From Desulfopila sp. IMCC35008 (GTDB taxonomy: Bacteria; Desulfobacterota; Desulfobulbia; Desulfobulbales; Desulfocapsaceae): DNA of 64,000 bases. A model generated the notes under the pieces. That model saw only the letters and a program-made list of their open reading frames with translations, did not search any database and was not told the origin of the DNA. Location of the stretch: positions 532,001-596,000 of the forward strand of contig NZ_CP050700.1 in the NCBI RefSeq assembly GCF_010646885.2. Reading direction: 5' to 3'. The position numbers were made by a program, and so were the translations under genes. Positions within the stretch are counted from its first letter, which is position 1, and the number at the start of each line of letters is the position of its first letter. Positions 31,284 through 40,720 of this stretch are shown piece after piece.

Positions 31284-31931
31284 TTGGGCCAGAAGGTTAA
31301 TCCATTAGGACTCAGACTTAATATCACCCGGACTTGGGACTCGATCTGGTACGCGGATAAGGAATACTCCACCTATCTTTTTGAAGATCAGGAAATCCGT
31401 AAGTTTTTGAAGAAAAGACTCAACCATGCAGGTCTCTCCAAGACCATCATCGAACGTACCGGTGAAAAGGTTCGTATTAAACTTTTTACTGCACGGCCTG
31501 GTATCGTCATCGGCAAGAAAGGATCAGAAATCGAGATACTGAAGAAAGATCTCGAAAAAATGGTCAATCGCAAGATCACCCTGGATATACAGGAAGTGCG
31601 ACGTCCGGAAGCAGACGCCCAGTTGGTAGCGGAATCCATCGCTTCACAGCTTGTTCGACGTGTTGCTTTTCGTCGTGCTATGAAGAAAGCGGTCAACTCC
31701 GCACTTCGTTTTGGTGTACAGGGAATCAAGATTTCCTGCTCAGGCCGACTTGGTGGTGCAGAGATGTCACGTTGTGAATGGGTCCGTGAGGGGCGTGTCC
31801 CCCTGCATACACTTCGCGCAGACGTTGATTACGCACTTGCCGAGGCGAACACCACCTACGGAATTATTGGTGTGAAGGTCTGGATATTCAAAGGTGAGGT
31901 CTTAAGCGACGGTGAGACACCGGCTGCGTAG
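31284..31931 (+). CDS. rpsC: 30S ribosomal protein S3
   Basis: mRNA-entry helicase protein with a KH domain. 215 residues starting with TTG ([19 protein letters not shown]), with TTGGAGGA ten bases upstream. The KH signature [20 protein letters not shown] is at about 71-90. The C-terminal domain contains [20 protein letters not shown]. No in-frame ATG fits the family N-terminus, so the TTG is real. Confidence 0.97.
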   Translation: MGQKVNPLGLRLNITRTWDSIWYADKEYSTYLFEDQEIRKFLKKRLNHAGLSKTIIERTGEKVRIKLFTARPGIVIGKKGSEIEILKKDLEKMVNRKITLDIQEVRRPEADAQLVAESIASQLVRRVAFRRAMKKAVNSALRFGVQGIKISCSGRLGGAEMSRCEWVREGRVPLHTLRADVDYALAEANTTYGIIGVKVWIFKGEVLSDGETPAA

Positions 31932-31979
31932 TCATCACGACACATAAATATATCCAAATCATTATCTGGAGTATAGAAG

Positions 31980-32396
31980 ATGTTAAGTCCAAGAAAGGTT
32001 AAACATAGAAAAGTTTTCAAAGGCCGGTTACGAGGCAACGCGCAGCGTGGCTCCTCGATCTCCTTTGGAGAATATGCTCTCAAGGCGGTTACTGCAGGCA
32101 AAATGACAGCCCAGCAGATTGAAGCTGCTCGTATTACCATCAACAGGACCTTGAAGCGTGGCGGAAAGGTCTGGATCAGGGTCTTCCCGGATAAACCGGT
32201 CACAAAGAAGCCAGCTGAGACCAGGATGGGTAAAGGTAAAGGTAGTCCGGAGTATTGGGTAGCCCCAGTCAGGCCCGGAAGAATTTTATACGAGGTTTCC
32301 GGCGTAGATGAGAAGCTTGCCCAAAAGGCCCTTTCACTGGCCGGTAACAAGTTGCCGTTTGCTACCAAAGTGATCGCAAGGAGGAACACTTTATGA
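31980..32396 (+). CDS. rplP: 50S ribosomal protein L16
   Basis: Positions tRNA at the A site of the large subunit. 138 residues starting [20 protein letters not shown]. The conserved [20 protein letters not shown] and [16 protein letters not shown] are present. Its last codon and stop overlap the rpmC start (ATGA). Confidence 0.98.
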   Translation: MLSPRKVKHRKVFKGRLRGNAQRGSSISFGEYALKAVTAGKMTAQQIEAARITINRTLKRGGKVWIRVFPDKPVTKKPAETRMGKGKGSPEYWVAPVRPGRILYEVSGVDEKLAQKALSLAGNKLPFATKVIARRNTL

Positions 32397-32584
32397 AAGC
32401 CGAAGACATTCGTAAAATGTCCGACGAAGAATTAATCAAAAAAGAGAAGGAACTGCGGGAGGAACTCGGTAATCTTACGTTCCAGCATCGTATTCGCCCT
32501 CTTGAGGATACTTCTCGTTTGAAGACAATTAGAAAAGATATTGCCAGGATTGAGACCATCAGAAACGAGGTTGCTGCAAAATAG
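32393..32584 (+). CDS. rpmC: 50S ribosomal protein L29
   Basis: Small helical tunnel-exit protein, 63 residues, [20 protein letters not shown] then a second helix ([20 protein letters not shown]). Coupled to rplP by a 4-base overlap behind AAGGAGG. Confidence 0.97.
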   Translation: MKAEDIRKMSDEELIKKEKELREELGNLTFQHRIRPLEDTSRLKTIRKDIARIETIRNEVAAK

Positions 32585-32654
32585 GCCCTCTTCTTGAAAA
32601 TTAAAAAAAGCATGGTTCCGACCTCGCATTACCACATCTTGAATTGATTACATT

Positions 32655-32915
32655 ATGAGTGAAAATACAAAATCCAGAAAGACAAGAACTGGTTCTGTTG
32701 TGAGCAACAGAATGGAAAAAAGCGTTGTCGTCCGCGTCGAGCGCAAGGTTCGTCACAAGCTCTATGGGAAATATGTGAAGACCAGCGTTAAGTATCTGGC
32801 CGATGATCCTGAAAACAGCTGCAATATTGGTGACACTGTTCTAATCGAAGAGTGCCGTCCGTTGAGCAAGAGGAAGAGATGGCGGGTTAAAACAATACTG
32901 GAGCAGGCTGTTTAA
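32655..32915 (+). CDS. rpsQ: 30S ribosomal protein S17
   Basis: OB-fold primary 16S rRNA binder. 86 residues with TRTGSVVSNRMEKSVVVRVE and the loop IGDTVLIEECRPLSKRKRWR. The Shine-Dalgarno is weak; the start fits the family. Confidence 0.97.
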   Translation: MSENTKSRKTRTGSVVSNRMEKSVVVRVERKVRHKLYGKYVKTSVKYLADDPENSCNIGDTVLIEECRPLSKRKRWRVKTILEQAV

Positions 32916-32975
32916 GGATCCTCCTTTAGGGATAAAGGTGCAGATACCGCAACAGACGAGATATCAGGTGATAAT

Positions 32976-33344
32976 ATGATACAGACAGAATCTATTCTCA
33001 ATGTCGCTGACAATTCAGGCGCCAAGAAAGTGATGTGTATTCGTGTCCTTGGCGGCACGAGAAGGCGTTATGCGAGCATTGGGGACGTAATAGTTGTTAC
33101 AGTCAAGGAAGCAATTCCTCACGCCAAGGTTAAGAAAGGCGATGTTATGAAAGCCGTTATTGTCCGGACCGCTAAGGAACTTAAGCGTATGGATGATACC
33201 TGGGTCAAATTTGATGAGAACGCTGCGGTTATTCTCGGAACCAATGGAGAGCCTGTGGGCACTCGTATCTTCGGTCCGGTAGCGCGTGAGCTCCGTAATC
33301 AGGGATTCATGAAGATCATTTCCCTGGCACCGGAAGTACTCTAA
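32976..33344 (+). CDS. rplN: 50S ribosomal protein L14
   Basis: Interface protein that contacts 16S helix 14 and is the target of the silencing factor RsfS. 122 residues starting [20 protein letters not shown], ending with [20 protein letters not shown]. First gene of the classical spc operon; no terminator separates it from S10 genes. Confidence 0.98.
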   Translation: MIQTESILNVADNSGAKKVMCIRVLGGTRRRYASIGDVIVVTVKEAIPHAKVKKGDVMKAVIVRTAKELKRMDDTWVKFDENAAVILGTNGEPVGTRIFGPVARELRNQGFMKIISLAPEVL

Positions 33345-33400
33345 TCTCTGAAAATGTTTCTTACAGAGTGAGATTCATTGATTGAATAAAGGTAGATAAA

Positions 33401-33736
33401 ATGAAACAGGGTAGAACATACCTGAAAAAAGAAGATCAGGTTGAAGTAATCGCTGGTAAAGATAAGGGTCGTGTCGGTAAGATCCTCAAGGTGCTGCCTG
33501 AGACTGACCAGGCGGTGGTTGAGCGTATCAACATGATTAAACGCCACACCAAGCCGACCGAGATGAATCAGCAGGGTCAGATTGTCGAGAGAGAGGCGCC
33601 TATTCATGTATCCAATCTTCAGCTTATCTGTCCTGAGTGTACGAAGACTGGCCGCATAGGAAAGAAGATTCTCGATGATGGTACCAAGGTTCGCTTCTGT
33701 AAGAGCTGCGGTGAATCCATCGAGTCAAAATCATAG
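33401..33736 (+). CDS. rplX: 50S ribosomal protein L24
   Basis: Assembly-initiator protein with a KOW motif ([20 protein letters not shown]). 111 residues. The C-terminal part forms a CPEC...CKSC zinc-ribbon-like pair (residues about 76-79 and 101-104), a form seen in many L24 proteins. AAAGGTAG precedes the ATG. Confidence 0.97.
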   Translation: MKQGRTYLKKEDQVEVIAGKDKGRVGKILKVLPETDQAVVERINMIKRHTKPTEMNQQGQIVEREAPIHVSNLQLICPECTKTGRIGKKILDDGTKVRFCKSCGESIESKS

Positions 33737-33764
33737 CAAACAAGGCATACACCAGGAGTGATAC

Positions 33765-34304
33765 ATGGGTGCTCTTAAAGAATATTATATAGATGAGTGT
33801 GTACCCGCACTCAAAGAGGAATTCGGTTATAAGAATGCAATGCAGGTCCCTCAGGTAAAGAAAATTGTCCTGAATATGGGCCTCGGTGAAGCTGTTCAGA
33901 ACCCGAAGATTGTAGAAGGTGCTGCAGATGAGCTCACTCGCATTGCTGGTCAGAAGGCCGTCGTAACCAAAGCCAAAAAGTCAATTGCAACATTTAAACT
34001 GCGTGAGGGAATGCCCATCGGTTGTAGGGTGACCCTGCGTGGGGAAAGGATGTACGATTTTCTTTCCAAACTAGTGAACATTGCCTTGCCACGTGTTCGT
34101 GACTTTCGCGGTCTTTCACCAAAGATGTTTGATGGACGGGGTAACTATTCCATGGGTATTAAGGAACAGATCATTTTCCCGGAAATTGACTACGACAAGA
34201 TTGACAAGATCAAGGGTCTGAACATTACAATTGTTACTTCTGCCCCAACGGATGACGAGGCACGTTTTCTACTTAAGAAAATGGGAATGCCCTTCAAAAA
34301 ATAA
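33765..34304 (+). CDS. rplE: 50S ribosomal protein L5
   Basis: 5S rRNA-binding protein of the central protuberance. 179 residues with [20 protein letters not shown] and [26 protein letters not shown] lies before the ATG. Normal length. Confidence 0.98.
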   Translation: MGALKEYYIDECVPALKEEFGYKNAMQVPQVKKIVLNMGLGEAVQNPKIVEGAADELTRIAGQKAVVTKAKKSIATFKLREGMPIGCRVTLRGERMYDFLSKLVNIALPRVRDFRGLSPKMFDGRGNYSMGIKEQIIFPEIDYDKIDKIKGLNITIVTSAPTDDEARFLLKKMGMPFKK

Positions 34305-34365
34305 CGGGCTGAAAAATCTTCACTTTAATAAAAGTGAGAGAACTAGAGATTAACTGGAGGACGGT

Positions 34366-34551
34366 TTGGCTAAGAAATCCATAATTGCAAAAGCACAACG
34401 TAAACCAAAGTTCGGGGTGCGGAAATATAACAGATGTCCGCTTTGCGGTCGCCCAAGGGCGTTCATCAGGAAATTCGGTATATGCCGTATATGTTTCCGT
34501 AAGCTGGCATCAAACGGTCAGATCACTGGTGTGACGAAGTCAAGCTGGTAA
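34366..34551 (+). CDS. rpsN: 30S ribosomal protein S14, zinc type
   Basis: 61-residue zinc-binding S14 (type Z), with CPLC and CRIC pairs in [14 protein letters not shown] and [12 protein letters not shown]. It starts with TTG ([20 protein letters not shown]) behind CTGGAGGA. The short C+ form needs zinc, unlike the ~100-residue zinc-free paralogue. Confidence 0.96.
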   Translation: MAKKSIIAKAQRKPKFGVRKYNRCPLCGRPRAFIRKFGICRICFRKLASNGQITGVTKSSW

Positions 34552-34608
34552 CACCGACGACCTTGTTAGATTTCGTCGATTATTTATATTGAAGAAGGAG
34601 TGTTCGCT

Positions 34609-35007
34609 ATGTCAATGAGCGATCCCCTGGCAGACATGCTGACCAGGATACGAAATGGAGTAATGGTAAAATTTGATACCGTTGAGATGCCTACCTCGAA
34701 GGTAAAGGTAGCTGTTGCCAAGGTCCTTAAAGACGAAGGTTACATCAACGATTATCAAGTTTCTGACGAAGGTGTTCAGGGAACGCTGACGCTTACCCTC
34801 AAATACGGTCCCAACAAAGAGGCTGTTATTACGGGAATCAAGAGGGTCAGTAAGCCCGGACTTCGCCAGTACGTAAAAGCAAATGCTATTCCCAAGGTAC
34901 TTAACGGGCTTGGAATTGCAATTGTTTCAACATCAAAAGGTATTATCACGGATAAGTCTGCACGCGCACTTAACACCGGCGGCGAAATTATCTGTGAAGT
35001 CTGGTAA
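34609..35007 (+). CDS. rpsH: 30S ribosomal protein S8
   Basis: Platform protein and, in the E. coli model, repressor of the spc mRNA. The frame opens at GTG 34600, which lies in the Shine-Dalgarno GAAGGAG (34594-34600). The ATG at 34609 is therefore taken, 132 residues starting [17 protein letters not shown]; the next ATG at 34615 is also possible. The end [20 protein letters not shown] is typical. Confidence 0.95.
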   Translation: MSMSDPLADMLTRIRNGVMVKFDTVEMPTSKVKVAVAKVLKDEGYINDYQVSDEGVQGTLTLTLKYGPNKEAVITGIKRVSKPGLRQYVKANAIPKVLNGLGIAIVSTSKGIITDKSARALNTGGEIICEVW

Positions 35008-35031
35008 TCAACACAGAGAACGGAGAAAGTT

Positions 35032-35565
35032 ATGTCTCGTATAGGTAAACAGCCGATTCCTGTGCCCGCTGGAGTAAAGATTGACGTTAAAGGTCAGCAC
35101 GTAGCGGTTACCGGATCAAAAGGCACTTTGGAACTCGATGTTCGTCCTGAGCTCGAAGTTGTTATGCAGGACAATGAAATTTTAGTCAATACCAGGGAAG
35201 AGAGCCGGAAGGTCAACGCTTTCCGCGGTTTGTTCCGCAGTCTTATTAATAATATGATTACCGGGGTCGTCGAGGGATTCAAGAAGATCCTGGTTATTGA
35301 GGGTGTCGGTTATAAGGCCGCTGTTGCTGGCTCCAAACTGACCCTGAATGTTGGATATTCCAACCCGGTTGATTTTACACTGCCCAAGGCTGTGTCAGCA
35401 TCCGTGGATGGGTCAAAAATTACCCTTGAATCCATTGATAAAGAGCTTCTCGGTCTTACCGCCGCAAAAATTCGACAGATCCGTAAGCCTGAGCCATATA
35501 AAGGAAAAGGCATTCGGTATGAAGACGAGCATATCGTACGTAAAGTCGGTAAGGCTGGCGCATAA
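35032..35565 (+). CDS. rplF: 50S ribosomal protein L6
   Basis: Two-domain protein near the sarcin-ricin loop. 177 residues starting MSRIGKQPIPVPAGVKIDVK, with the C-terminal signature PEPYKGKGIRYEDEHIVRKV. ACGGAGA precedes the ATG. Confidence 0.98.
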   Translation: MSRIGKQPIPVPAGVKIDVKGQHVAVTGSKGTLELDVRPELEVVMQDNEILVNTREESRKVNAFRGLFRSLINNMITGVVEGFKKILVIEGVGYKAAVAGSKLTLNVGYSNPVDFTLPKAVSASVDGSKITLESIDKELLGLTAAKIRQIRKPEPYKGKGIRYEDEHIVRKVGKAGA

Positions 35566-35610
35566 TACATCATCCGCTTTGTGCGGTTAATTTTATAACG
35601 GAATAATATT

Positions 35611-35976
35611 ATGGCTAAGACGAATCCCAGGACTGTTGCGAGAGCAAAGCGTGTCCGTCGAATTCGGAAAAAGATATCTGGAACCAGCGAACGGCCCCGT
35701 CTTAGAGTATTCAAGAGCAATAAGCACATTTATGCTCAACTCATCGACGATTCTGCGGGACGTACCCTGGCAACCATGTCCACGGTAGACAAAGAGTTTA
35801 CCGCAGGAGAAGAGAAAGGAAAGAAGGCAGCGGCCAAAGCGGTCGGTGTGAAAATTGCCGAACGGGCAAAGGCTGCCGGTATTGAAGAGGTTGTATTTGA
35901 CCGTGGTGGATACATCTACCACGGCAGAGTGAAATCCCTCTCGGAAGGCGCCCGGGAAGGCGGTCTTAAATTTTAA
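35611..35976 (+). CDS. rplR: 50S ribosomal protein L18
   Basis: 5S rRNA chaperone of the central protuberance. 121 residues: an arginine-rich N-terminal tail ([20 protein letters not shown]) and conserved [20 protein letters not shown]. Normal length. Confidence 0.98.
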   Translation: MAKTNPRTVARAKRVRRIRKKISGTSERPRLRVFKSNKHIYAQLIDDSAGRTLATMSTVDKEFTAGEEKGKKAAAKAVGVKIAERAKAAGIEEVVFDRGGYIYHGRVKSLSEGAREGGLKF

Positions 35977-36003
35977 CGATTACTGAAAAATTGGGGGTGT
36001 CCC

Positions 36004-36516
36004 TTGTCTGATTTCAAACGTTCCAAAGCAGAAAATACTGAGGAACTGATCGAGAAGATCGTCTTTATCAACAGGGTAGCTAAAGTTGTCAAAGGTGGTA
36101 GACGTTTCAGCTTTAGTGCCATAGTTGTTGTTGGCGATGGTAACGGAAAGGTAGGGTACGGACTTGGCAAGGCCAATCAGGTTCCTGAAGCAATCCGTAA
36201 AGGTGTGGAGAAGGCGCGTAAGGACATGAGTTCCGTATCGCTTACCGATATTTCCATTCCTCATGAAATTATTGGCCGATATGGTGCTGGAAAGGTTCTG
36301 TTGAAGCCGGCCTCAGCCGGTACCGGAGTTATCGCAGGTGGTCCTGTGAGGGCTGTCCTTGAGGCTGCAGGAGTAACCAATATACTTACCAAGTGCCTTG
36401 GTTCTCATAATCCGCACAATATGGTCAAAGCAACACTGGAAGGACTTCGTAGTCTTCGTTCTGCCCAGACCATTGCTGAACTGCGCGGAAAATCCGTAGA
36501 AGAAATAACCGCATAA
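36004..36516 (+). CDS. rpsE: 30S ribosomal protein S5
   Basis: Fidelity and mRNA-helicase protein. 170 residues, starting with TTG ([10 protein letters not shown]) behind GGGGGTG. The dsRNA-binding fold contains [19 protein letters not shown] and [20 protein letters not shown] terminator-like hairpin follows directly after the stop, before rpmD. Confidence 0.97.
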   Translation: MSDFKRSKAENTEELIEKIVFINRVAKVVKGGRRFSFSAIVVVGDGNGKVGYGLGKANQVPEAIRKGVEKARKDMSSVSLTDISIPHEIIGRYGAGKVLLKPASAGTGVIAGGPVRAVLEAAGVTNILTKCLGSHNPHNMVKATLEGLRSLRSAQTIAELRGKSVEEITA

Positions 36517-36557
36517 CGTGACGGACCCTGTTTGAATACAGCAGGGTCACGTTTTGT
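36517..36557 (+). terminator. Terminator-like hairpin between rpsE and rpmD
   Basis: CGTGAC (36517-36522) and CCCTG (36526-36530), with GGA bulged between them, pair with CAGGGTCACG (36542-36551). The tail TTTTGTAAAA follows. It starts one base after the rpsE stop. Possibly an attenuator or mRNA-stability element inside the spc operon. Confidence 0.55.
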
Positions 36558-36582
36558 AAAATTATTATATAAAGGTAGTCAA

Positions 36583-36765
36583 ATGGCCGAGACAATTACA
36601 TTTACTCTGGTCAAGAGTGGTATTGGCAGTACTGAGAAAATTCGTGCCACATTGACCGGGCTTGGACTCACCAAACTCAATAAGACAATCACACGGAAGG
36701 ATACCCCGGAAATTCGGGGCATGCTCAACAAAGTAGGGCATCTTGTCCGTATTGAGGAGGCATAA
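36583..36765 (+). CDS. rpmD: 50S ribosomal protein L30
   Basis: Small large-subunit protein. The frame extends upstream through the hairpin, but AAAGGTAG sits before the ATG at 36583, giving 60 residues (MAETITFTLVKSGIGSTEKI) with the conserved LGLTKLNKTITRKDTPEIRG. Normal length for bacterial L30. Confidence 0.95.
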   Translation: MAETITFTLVKSGIGSTEKIRATLTGLGLTKLNKTITRKDTPEIRGMLNKVGHLVRIEEA

Positions 36766-36766
36766 C

Positions 36767-37201
36767 ATGTTGAATTTATCAAATCTTTCTCCTCAGAAGG
36801 GTGCGAAAAAGCAGCGCAAGAGACTTGGAAGAGGTCCCGGTACCGGTCACGGCAAAACTGCCGGGCGCGGACATAAAGGGTACAAATCACGATCCGGTTC
36901 CGGAGTAAAGCCGGGGTTTGAGGGTGGTCAGATGCCGTTACAGCGCCGCCTGCCGAAACGTGGATTCAATAATATTTTCCGTAAAGAGTTTACCATTGTC
37001 TCTTTGGATCAACTTGAGGCTTTCGAAGGCTCCGATATTATCACTACCCAGGCGTTGGTTGAAGCCGGTGTTGTTAAAGCGGGTGCTGCAGTAAAGGTTC
37101 TTGCCAACGGTGCAATCACCAAGGCCATTAAGGTCCAGGTAGAGAAAACCAGTGGTAAGGCGAAAGAGCTGATCGAAGCCGCAGGCGGAGAAGTTCTGTA
37201 A
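36767..37201 (+). CDS. rplO: 50S ribosomal protein L15
   Basis: Assembly protein with a long basic extension. ATG at 36767, one base after the rpmD stop and behind GAGGAGG, giving 144 residues (MLNLSNLSPQKGAKKQRKRL). Glycine/arginine-rich GRGPGTGHGKTAGRGHKG and GGQMPLQRRLPKRGF are typical. Confidence 0.97.
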   Translation: MLNLSNLSPQKGAKKQRKRLGRGPGTGHGKTAGRGHKGYKSRSGSGVKPGFEGGQMPLQRRLPKRGFNNIFRKEFTIVSLDQLEAFEGSDIITTQALVEAGVVKAGAAVKVLANGAITKAIKVQVEKTSGKAKELIEAAGGEVL

Positions 37202-37209
37202 TTTTCCGG

Positions 37210-37238
37210 GCCGTGTCATGCTGAAAGGATGACACGGC
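37210..37238 (+). other. Perfect hairpin between rplO and secY
   Basis: GCCGTGTCAT (37210-37219) pairs perfectly with ATGACACGGC (37229-37238), loop of 9 bases. Only a loose GTTGCTTT follows, so it is a weak terminator at best; an mRNA processing or stabilising role is equally possible. Confidence 0.6.
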
Positions 37239-37284
37239 TCGAGTTGCTTTACCTAGAATCCCGTTTCGTTATAGGAAATTAATA

Positions 37285-38589
37285 ATGAGTGGATTGCAGA
37301 GTGCTGCCAACATACCTGAGCTACGTAGAAGAATTCTTTTTACGATCATTATGCTGGCTGTTTACAGGATGGGAGTTCAGATCCCGACCCCCGGAATTAA
37401 CAGCGAGGCTCTGGCCAGTTTTTTTGCCCAGAATGCCGGCACGCTGTTCGGCATGTTCAACATGTTCTCGGGTGGTGCTCTTGAGAATTTTTCTATTTTC
37501 GCACTTGGCATTATGCCGTACATCAGTGCGTCAATTATCATTCAGTTATTGACCGTTGTCATTCCGCAGCTTGAAAGTCTGAAAAAAGAAGGACAGGCGG
37601 GACAAAGGAAAATCACACAGTATACTCGGTACGGTACAGTATTTCTGAGTATTATTCAGGGTACATTTATTGCAGTAGGTCTTGAAGGAATGAGCGGGCC
37701 CGGTGGTGAGGCTATTGTCCTTCATCCCGGTGTACAGTTTAAACTCATGACCATGCTGACGTTAACCTCCGGAACCGCATTTATCATGTGGCTGGGCGAG
37801 CAGATGACTGAGCGTGGGATTGGAAATGGTATCTCACTCATCATCTTTGCAGGTATTGTGGCACGCGTTCCTGCTGCCATCGTGAACTCAATCCAGCTCG
37901 TTAAAGCCGGTGAGATAGCGATGTTTTTTATACCCCTGTTGCTTGTCTTCATGTTCGGTGTCATTTATGTAATAGTGTTTTGTGAAACGTCACAGCGGAG
38001 GATTCCTATACAGTACGCCAAGCGTGTTGTAGGGAAGCGCGTCTATGGCGGACAGAGTTCACATTTGCCGCTTAAGATTAACGTTTCAGGTGTTATACCG
38101 CCGATCTTTGCATCTTCTATAATGATGTTTCCGGCGACAATCGGCGGCTTTATACAGGTTGATTGGGTACAGCGGGCATCAGCTGCTTTACAACCCGGAA
38201 CGGTATACTATTACCTTATTTATATTGTGATGATCGTGTTCTTCTGCTTTTTCTATACGGCTGTAACATTCAAGCCGGATGATGTGGCTGAGAACTTGAA
38301 AAAGAATGGTGGTTTTATACCAGGCATTCGGCCTGGCAAAAGAACGGCTGAGTTTATTGACAAGGTGTTGACCAGGCTCACCGTGGTCGGAGCAATTTAT
38401 CTCAGTACAGTTTGTGTGTTGCCAACCATAATGATCTCGAAATTTAACATTCCGTTCTATTTTGGCGGTACAGCGCTGCTGATCGTTGTAGGTGTAGGGA
38501 TCGATACGATATCGCAGGTCGAATCACACCTGCATATGCGCAATTATGAAGGTTTCATGAAACAAGGCCGGATCAAGGGGCGTAGGTAG
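37285..38589 (+). CDS. secY: Preprotein translocase subunit SecY
   Basis: Pore-forming membrane protein of the Sec channel. 434 residues with about ten hydrophobic segments. The N-terminal part has YRMGVQIPTPGIN, and plug and gate regions follow (NMFSGGALENFSIFALGIMP). The C-terminal cytoplasmic tail is basic (MKQGRIKGRR). AGGAAATTA precedes the ATG. Normal place at the end of spc. Confidence 0.98.
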   Translation: MSGLQSAANIPELRRRILFTIIMLAVYRMGVQIPTPGINSEALASFFAQNAGTLFGMFNMFSGGALENFSIFALGIMPYISASIIIQLLTVVIPQLESLKKEGQAGQRKITQYTRYGTVFLSIIQGTFIAVGLEGMSGPGGEAIVLHPGVQFKLMTMLTLTSGTAFIMWLGEQMTERGIGNGISLIIFAGIVARVPAAIVNSIQLVKAGEIAMFFIPLLLVFMFGVIYVIVFCETSQRRIPIQYAKRVVGKRVYGGQSSHLPLKINVSGVIPPIFASSIMMFPATIGGFIQVDWVQRASAALQPGTVYYYLIYIVMIVFFCFFYTAVTFKPDDVAENLKKNGGFIPGIRPGKRTAEFIDKVLTRLTVVGAIYLSTVCVLPTIMISKFNIPFYFGGTALLIVVGVGIDTISQVESHLHMRNYEGFMKQGRIKGRR

Positions 38590-38592
38590 ACT

Positions 38593-39384
38593 GTGTTTTG
38601 TGCGGATCCAAGTTGCGGTAAATCTATTGTGGTGAAGAGCCATGATGAGATAATGCGGCTGTATGAAGCAAATCAGATAGTTGCTGAGACACTTTGTATG
38701 CTGCAGGATGTGGTTGAGCCTGGAATTACAACCCTTGAACTCGACCAAATGGCCGAGGAACTGTGCCGGAAAAGAAATGCTGTACCCGCCTTCAAGGGAT
38801 ACCGAGGGTTTCCGGGAAGTCTTTGTGTATCGATAAATGAGGAAGTAGTCCACGGCATACCTTCCAGAAAAAGGAAGTTGCGTAAAGGAGATATCCTCTC
38901 TGTCGATTTCGGCACAAAGTATAAGGGATATTATGGTGATTCTGCCGTAACCATACCTGTCGGGAAGATAGATCCTGAACACAAACGATTGCTCGAGGTA
39001 ACCAGGGAGTCATTGAACAGGGCTATTGACCAGGTAGTAGCCGGCAACCGGGTCTCTGATATATCCAAAGCTGTACAACAGTTTGTTGAGGATGAAAAGT
39101 TTTCTGTTGTCAGGCAGTTTGTCGGTCATGGGATCGGGACCGCGTTGCATGAAGGACCGGAAATTCCCAACTTCTTCCAGGGGGAGAGATCACCGAAACT
39201 GCTTGTTGGTATGGTGCTCGCGATAGAGCCTATGGTCAATATGGGAACCTATAAAGTAAAGGTGCTACGCGATGGCTGGACAGTTATAACGGCGGACAAG
39301 AAACCGTCCGCACATTTTGAGCATTCCGTTGCTGTAACGGAGAACGGACCGTACATACTGAGCTCCAGAGAGAATTTTAGCTAG
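38593..39384 (+). CDS. map: Methionine aminopeptidase, type I
   Basis: Removes the initiator Met after deformylation; a two-metal pita-bread enzyme. Metal-site regions visible: substrate His in VVHGIPS, DFGTKYKGYYGDSA with the two Asp, GHGIGTALHEGPEIPN with His, and EPMVNMG plus FEHSVAVTE with the Glu pair. The frame gives 263 residues from a GTG at 38593, 3 bases after secY. A GTG at 38632 would start MKSHDEIMRLYEAN, closer to usual family N-termini, so the first 13 residues (with C3 and C8) are uncertain. Confidence 0.93.
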   Translation: MFCADPSCGKSIVVKSHDEIMRLYEANQIVAETLCMLQDVVEPGITTLELDQMAEELCRKRNAVPAFKGYRGFPGSLCVSINEEVVHGIPSRKRKLRKGDILSVDFGTKYKGYYGDSAVTIPVGKIDPEHKRLLEVTRESLNRAIDQVVAGNRVSDISKAVQQFVEDEKFSVVRQFVGHGIGTALHEGPEIPNFFQGERSPKLLVGMVLAIEPMVNMGTYKVKVLRDGWTVITADKKPSAHFEHSVAVTENGPYILSSRENFS

Positions 39385-39469
39385 AAATGCAAAAAGTACT
39401 TCTCTTTTTGATGGAGTTGAGTTATATTTATCGGCTTTGAATTGAAAACCACTTTTTTCAGGAGCCTCC

Positions 39470-39706
39470 ATGGCTAAAGAAGAAGCTATTGAAGTAGAGG
39501 GTACTATTATCGAGCCACTTCCCAATGCGATGTTTAGGGTTGAACTCGATAATGGGCATAAAGTTCTTGCCCATATATCCGGAAAAATGCGAATGCATTT
39601 TATTAAAATATTACCCGGTGACCGGGTTACAGTAGAACTTTCCCCATATGATCTGACCAGGGGAAGGGTGACATTTCGGGCGAAGAACGCCAAAAAGAAA
39701 AGATAG
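39470..39706 (+). CDS. infA: Translation initiation factor IF-1
   Basis: OB-fold factor occupying the A site during initiation. 78 residues, a few more than the common 72, with [20 protein letters not shown] and [28 protein letters not shown] precedes the ATG. A possible TATATT -10 element (39423-39428) lies upstream without a good -35. Confidence 0.97.
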   Translation: MAKEEAIEVEGTIIEPLPNAMFRVELDNGHKVLAHISGKMRMHFIKILPGDRVTVELSPYDLTRGRVTFRAKNAKKKR

Positions 39707-39720
39707 AGAGTTTGATTGCT

Positions 39721-39834
39721 ATGAAAGTTCGCGCGTCAGTAAAAAAGATATGCAGTGACTGTAAGGTGTATAAGCGTAACGGGGTTGTACGAGTATCCTG
39801 TAAGGTTAAAAAACACAAGCAGCGGCAGGGATAA
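39721..39834 (+). CDS. rpmJ: 50S ribosomal protein L36
   Basis: A 37-residue zinc-ribbon protein found by direct reading: [20 protein letters not shown], then a third Cys and the His of the metal site ([13 protein letters not shown]). This is the zinc-binding form. It lies 14 bases after infA and before rpsM, as in most bacteria. Confidence 0.96.
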   Translation: MKVRASVKKICSDCKVYKRNGVVRVSCKVKKHKQRQG

Positions 39835-39881
39835 TCAAACTTTTCTCGATATAAAATTCACCTCTTTGAAGGAGATAGGCC

Positions 39882-40247
39882 TTGGCACGATTAGCTGGAG
39901 TTGACCTTCCAAAAAACAAACATCTGGATAGGGCACTAACATATATTCACGGATTAGGACTTACGTCTGCCAGAAAAATTCTGGACGCAGTGGATTTACC
40001 TTACACCATGAATAGCGATGATCTTAACGGCGATGATATCAACAGACTCCGTAAAGTTATCGAAGAAGAATATATGGTAGAGGGTGACCGTCGGCGTGAG
40101 GTTTCCATGGATATCAAACGTCTCATGGATCTCGGCTGTTACCGTGGTCGCCGTCATCGCACCGGACTGCCATGTCGCGGACAGCGGACAAAGACCAATG
40201 CCCGTACCCGTAAAGGGCCCCGTCGTGGTGCTGCACGCCGGAAATAA
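39882..40247 (+). CDS. rpsM: 30S ribosomal protein S13
   Basis: Head protein forming intersubunit bridges. 121 residues starting with TTG ([20 protein letters not shown]) behind GAAGGAGA. The C-terminal [20 protein letters not shown] is the family signature. Confidence 0.97.
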   Translation: MARLAGVDLPKNKHLDRALTYIHGLGLTSARKILDAVDLPYTMNSDDLNGDDINRLRKVIEEEYMVEGDRRREVSMDIKRLMDLGCYRGRRHRTGLPCRGQRTKTNARTRKGPRRGAARRK

Positions 40248-40275
40248 ATTTTTATTTTATATACAGGTATAAGAA

Positions 40276-40674
40276 ATGGCCGGACCAAAACGTGCAGAGG
40301 CACGATCTAAAAAACGCGTAAAAAAGAATGTGCCTGAGGGTATTGTATACATATATTCCACCTTCAATAACACAATCGTAACGATTTCAGACAAGCAGGG
40401 TAATGTTGTGTCTTGGTGCTCCGCCGGTGTTCTCGGTTTTAAGGGTTCCAGGAAATCAACACCTTTTGCTGCCCAGAACACCCTTGCCGATGCCGCAAAA
40501 AAAGCAGCGGATGTCGGTATGAGGAAAGTCGAGGTCAAAGTAAAAGGACCAGGGCCAGGACGTGAGGCTGCTCTTCGTGCACTCGTCAATACCGGATTTG
40601 AGGTAAGTAAGATATATGACATTACGCCTATTCCTCACAACGGTTGTAAGCCGCCGAAGCGTCGTCGGGTATAA
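40276..40674 (+). CDS. rpsK: 30S ribosomal protein S11
   Basis: Platform protein near the mRNA exit. 132 residues with [20 protein letters not shown], the [13 protein letters not shown] loop and the C-terminal [27 protein letters not shown] precedes the ATG. Confidence 0.98.
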   Translation: MAGPKRAEARSKKRVKKNVPEGIVYIYSTFNNTIVTISDKQGNVVSWCSAGVLGFKGSRKSTPFAAQNTLADAAKKAADVGMRKVEVKVKGPGPGREAALRALVNTGFEVSKIYDITPIPHNGCKPPKRRRV

Positions 40675-40720
40675 TTCCACTGCTTTTATACAATTACCAT
40701 AACAGAAATGGAGGCCGAAG

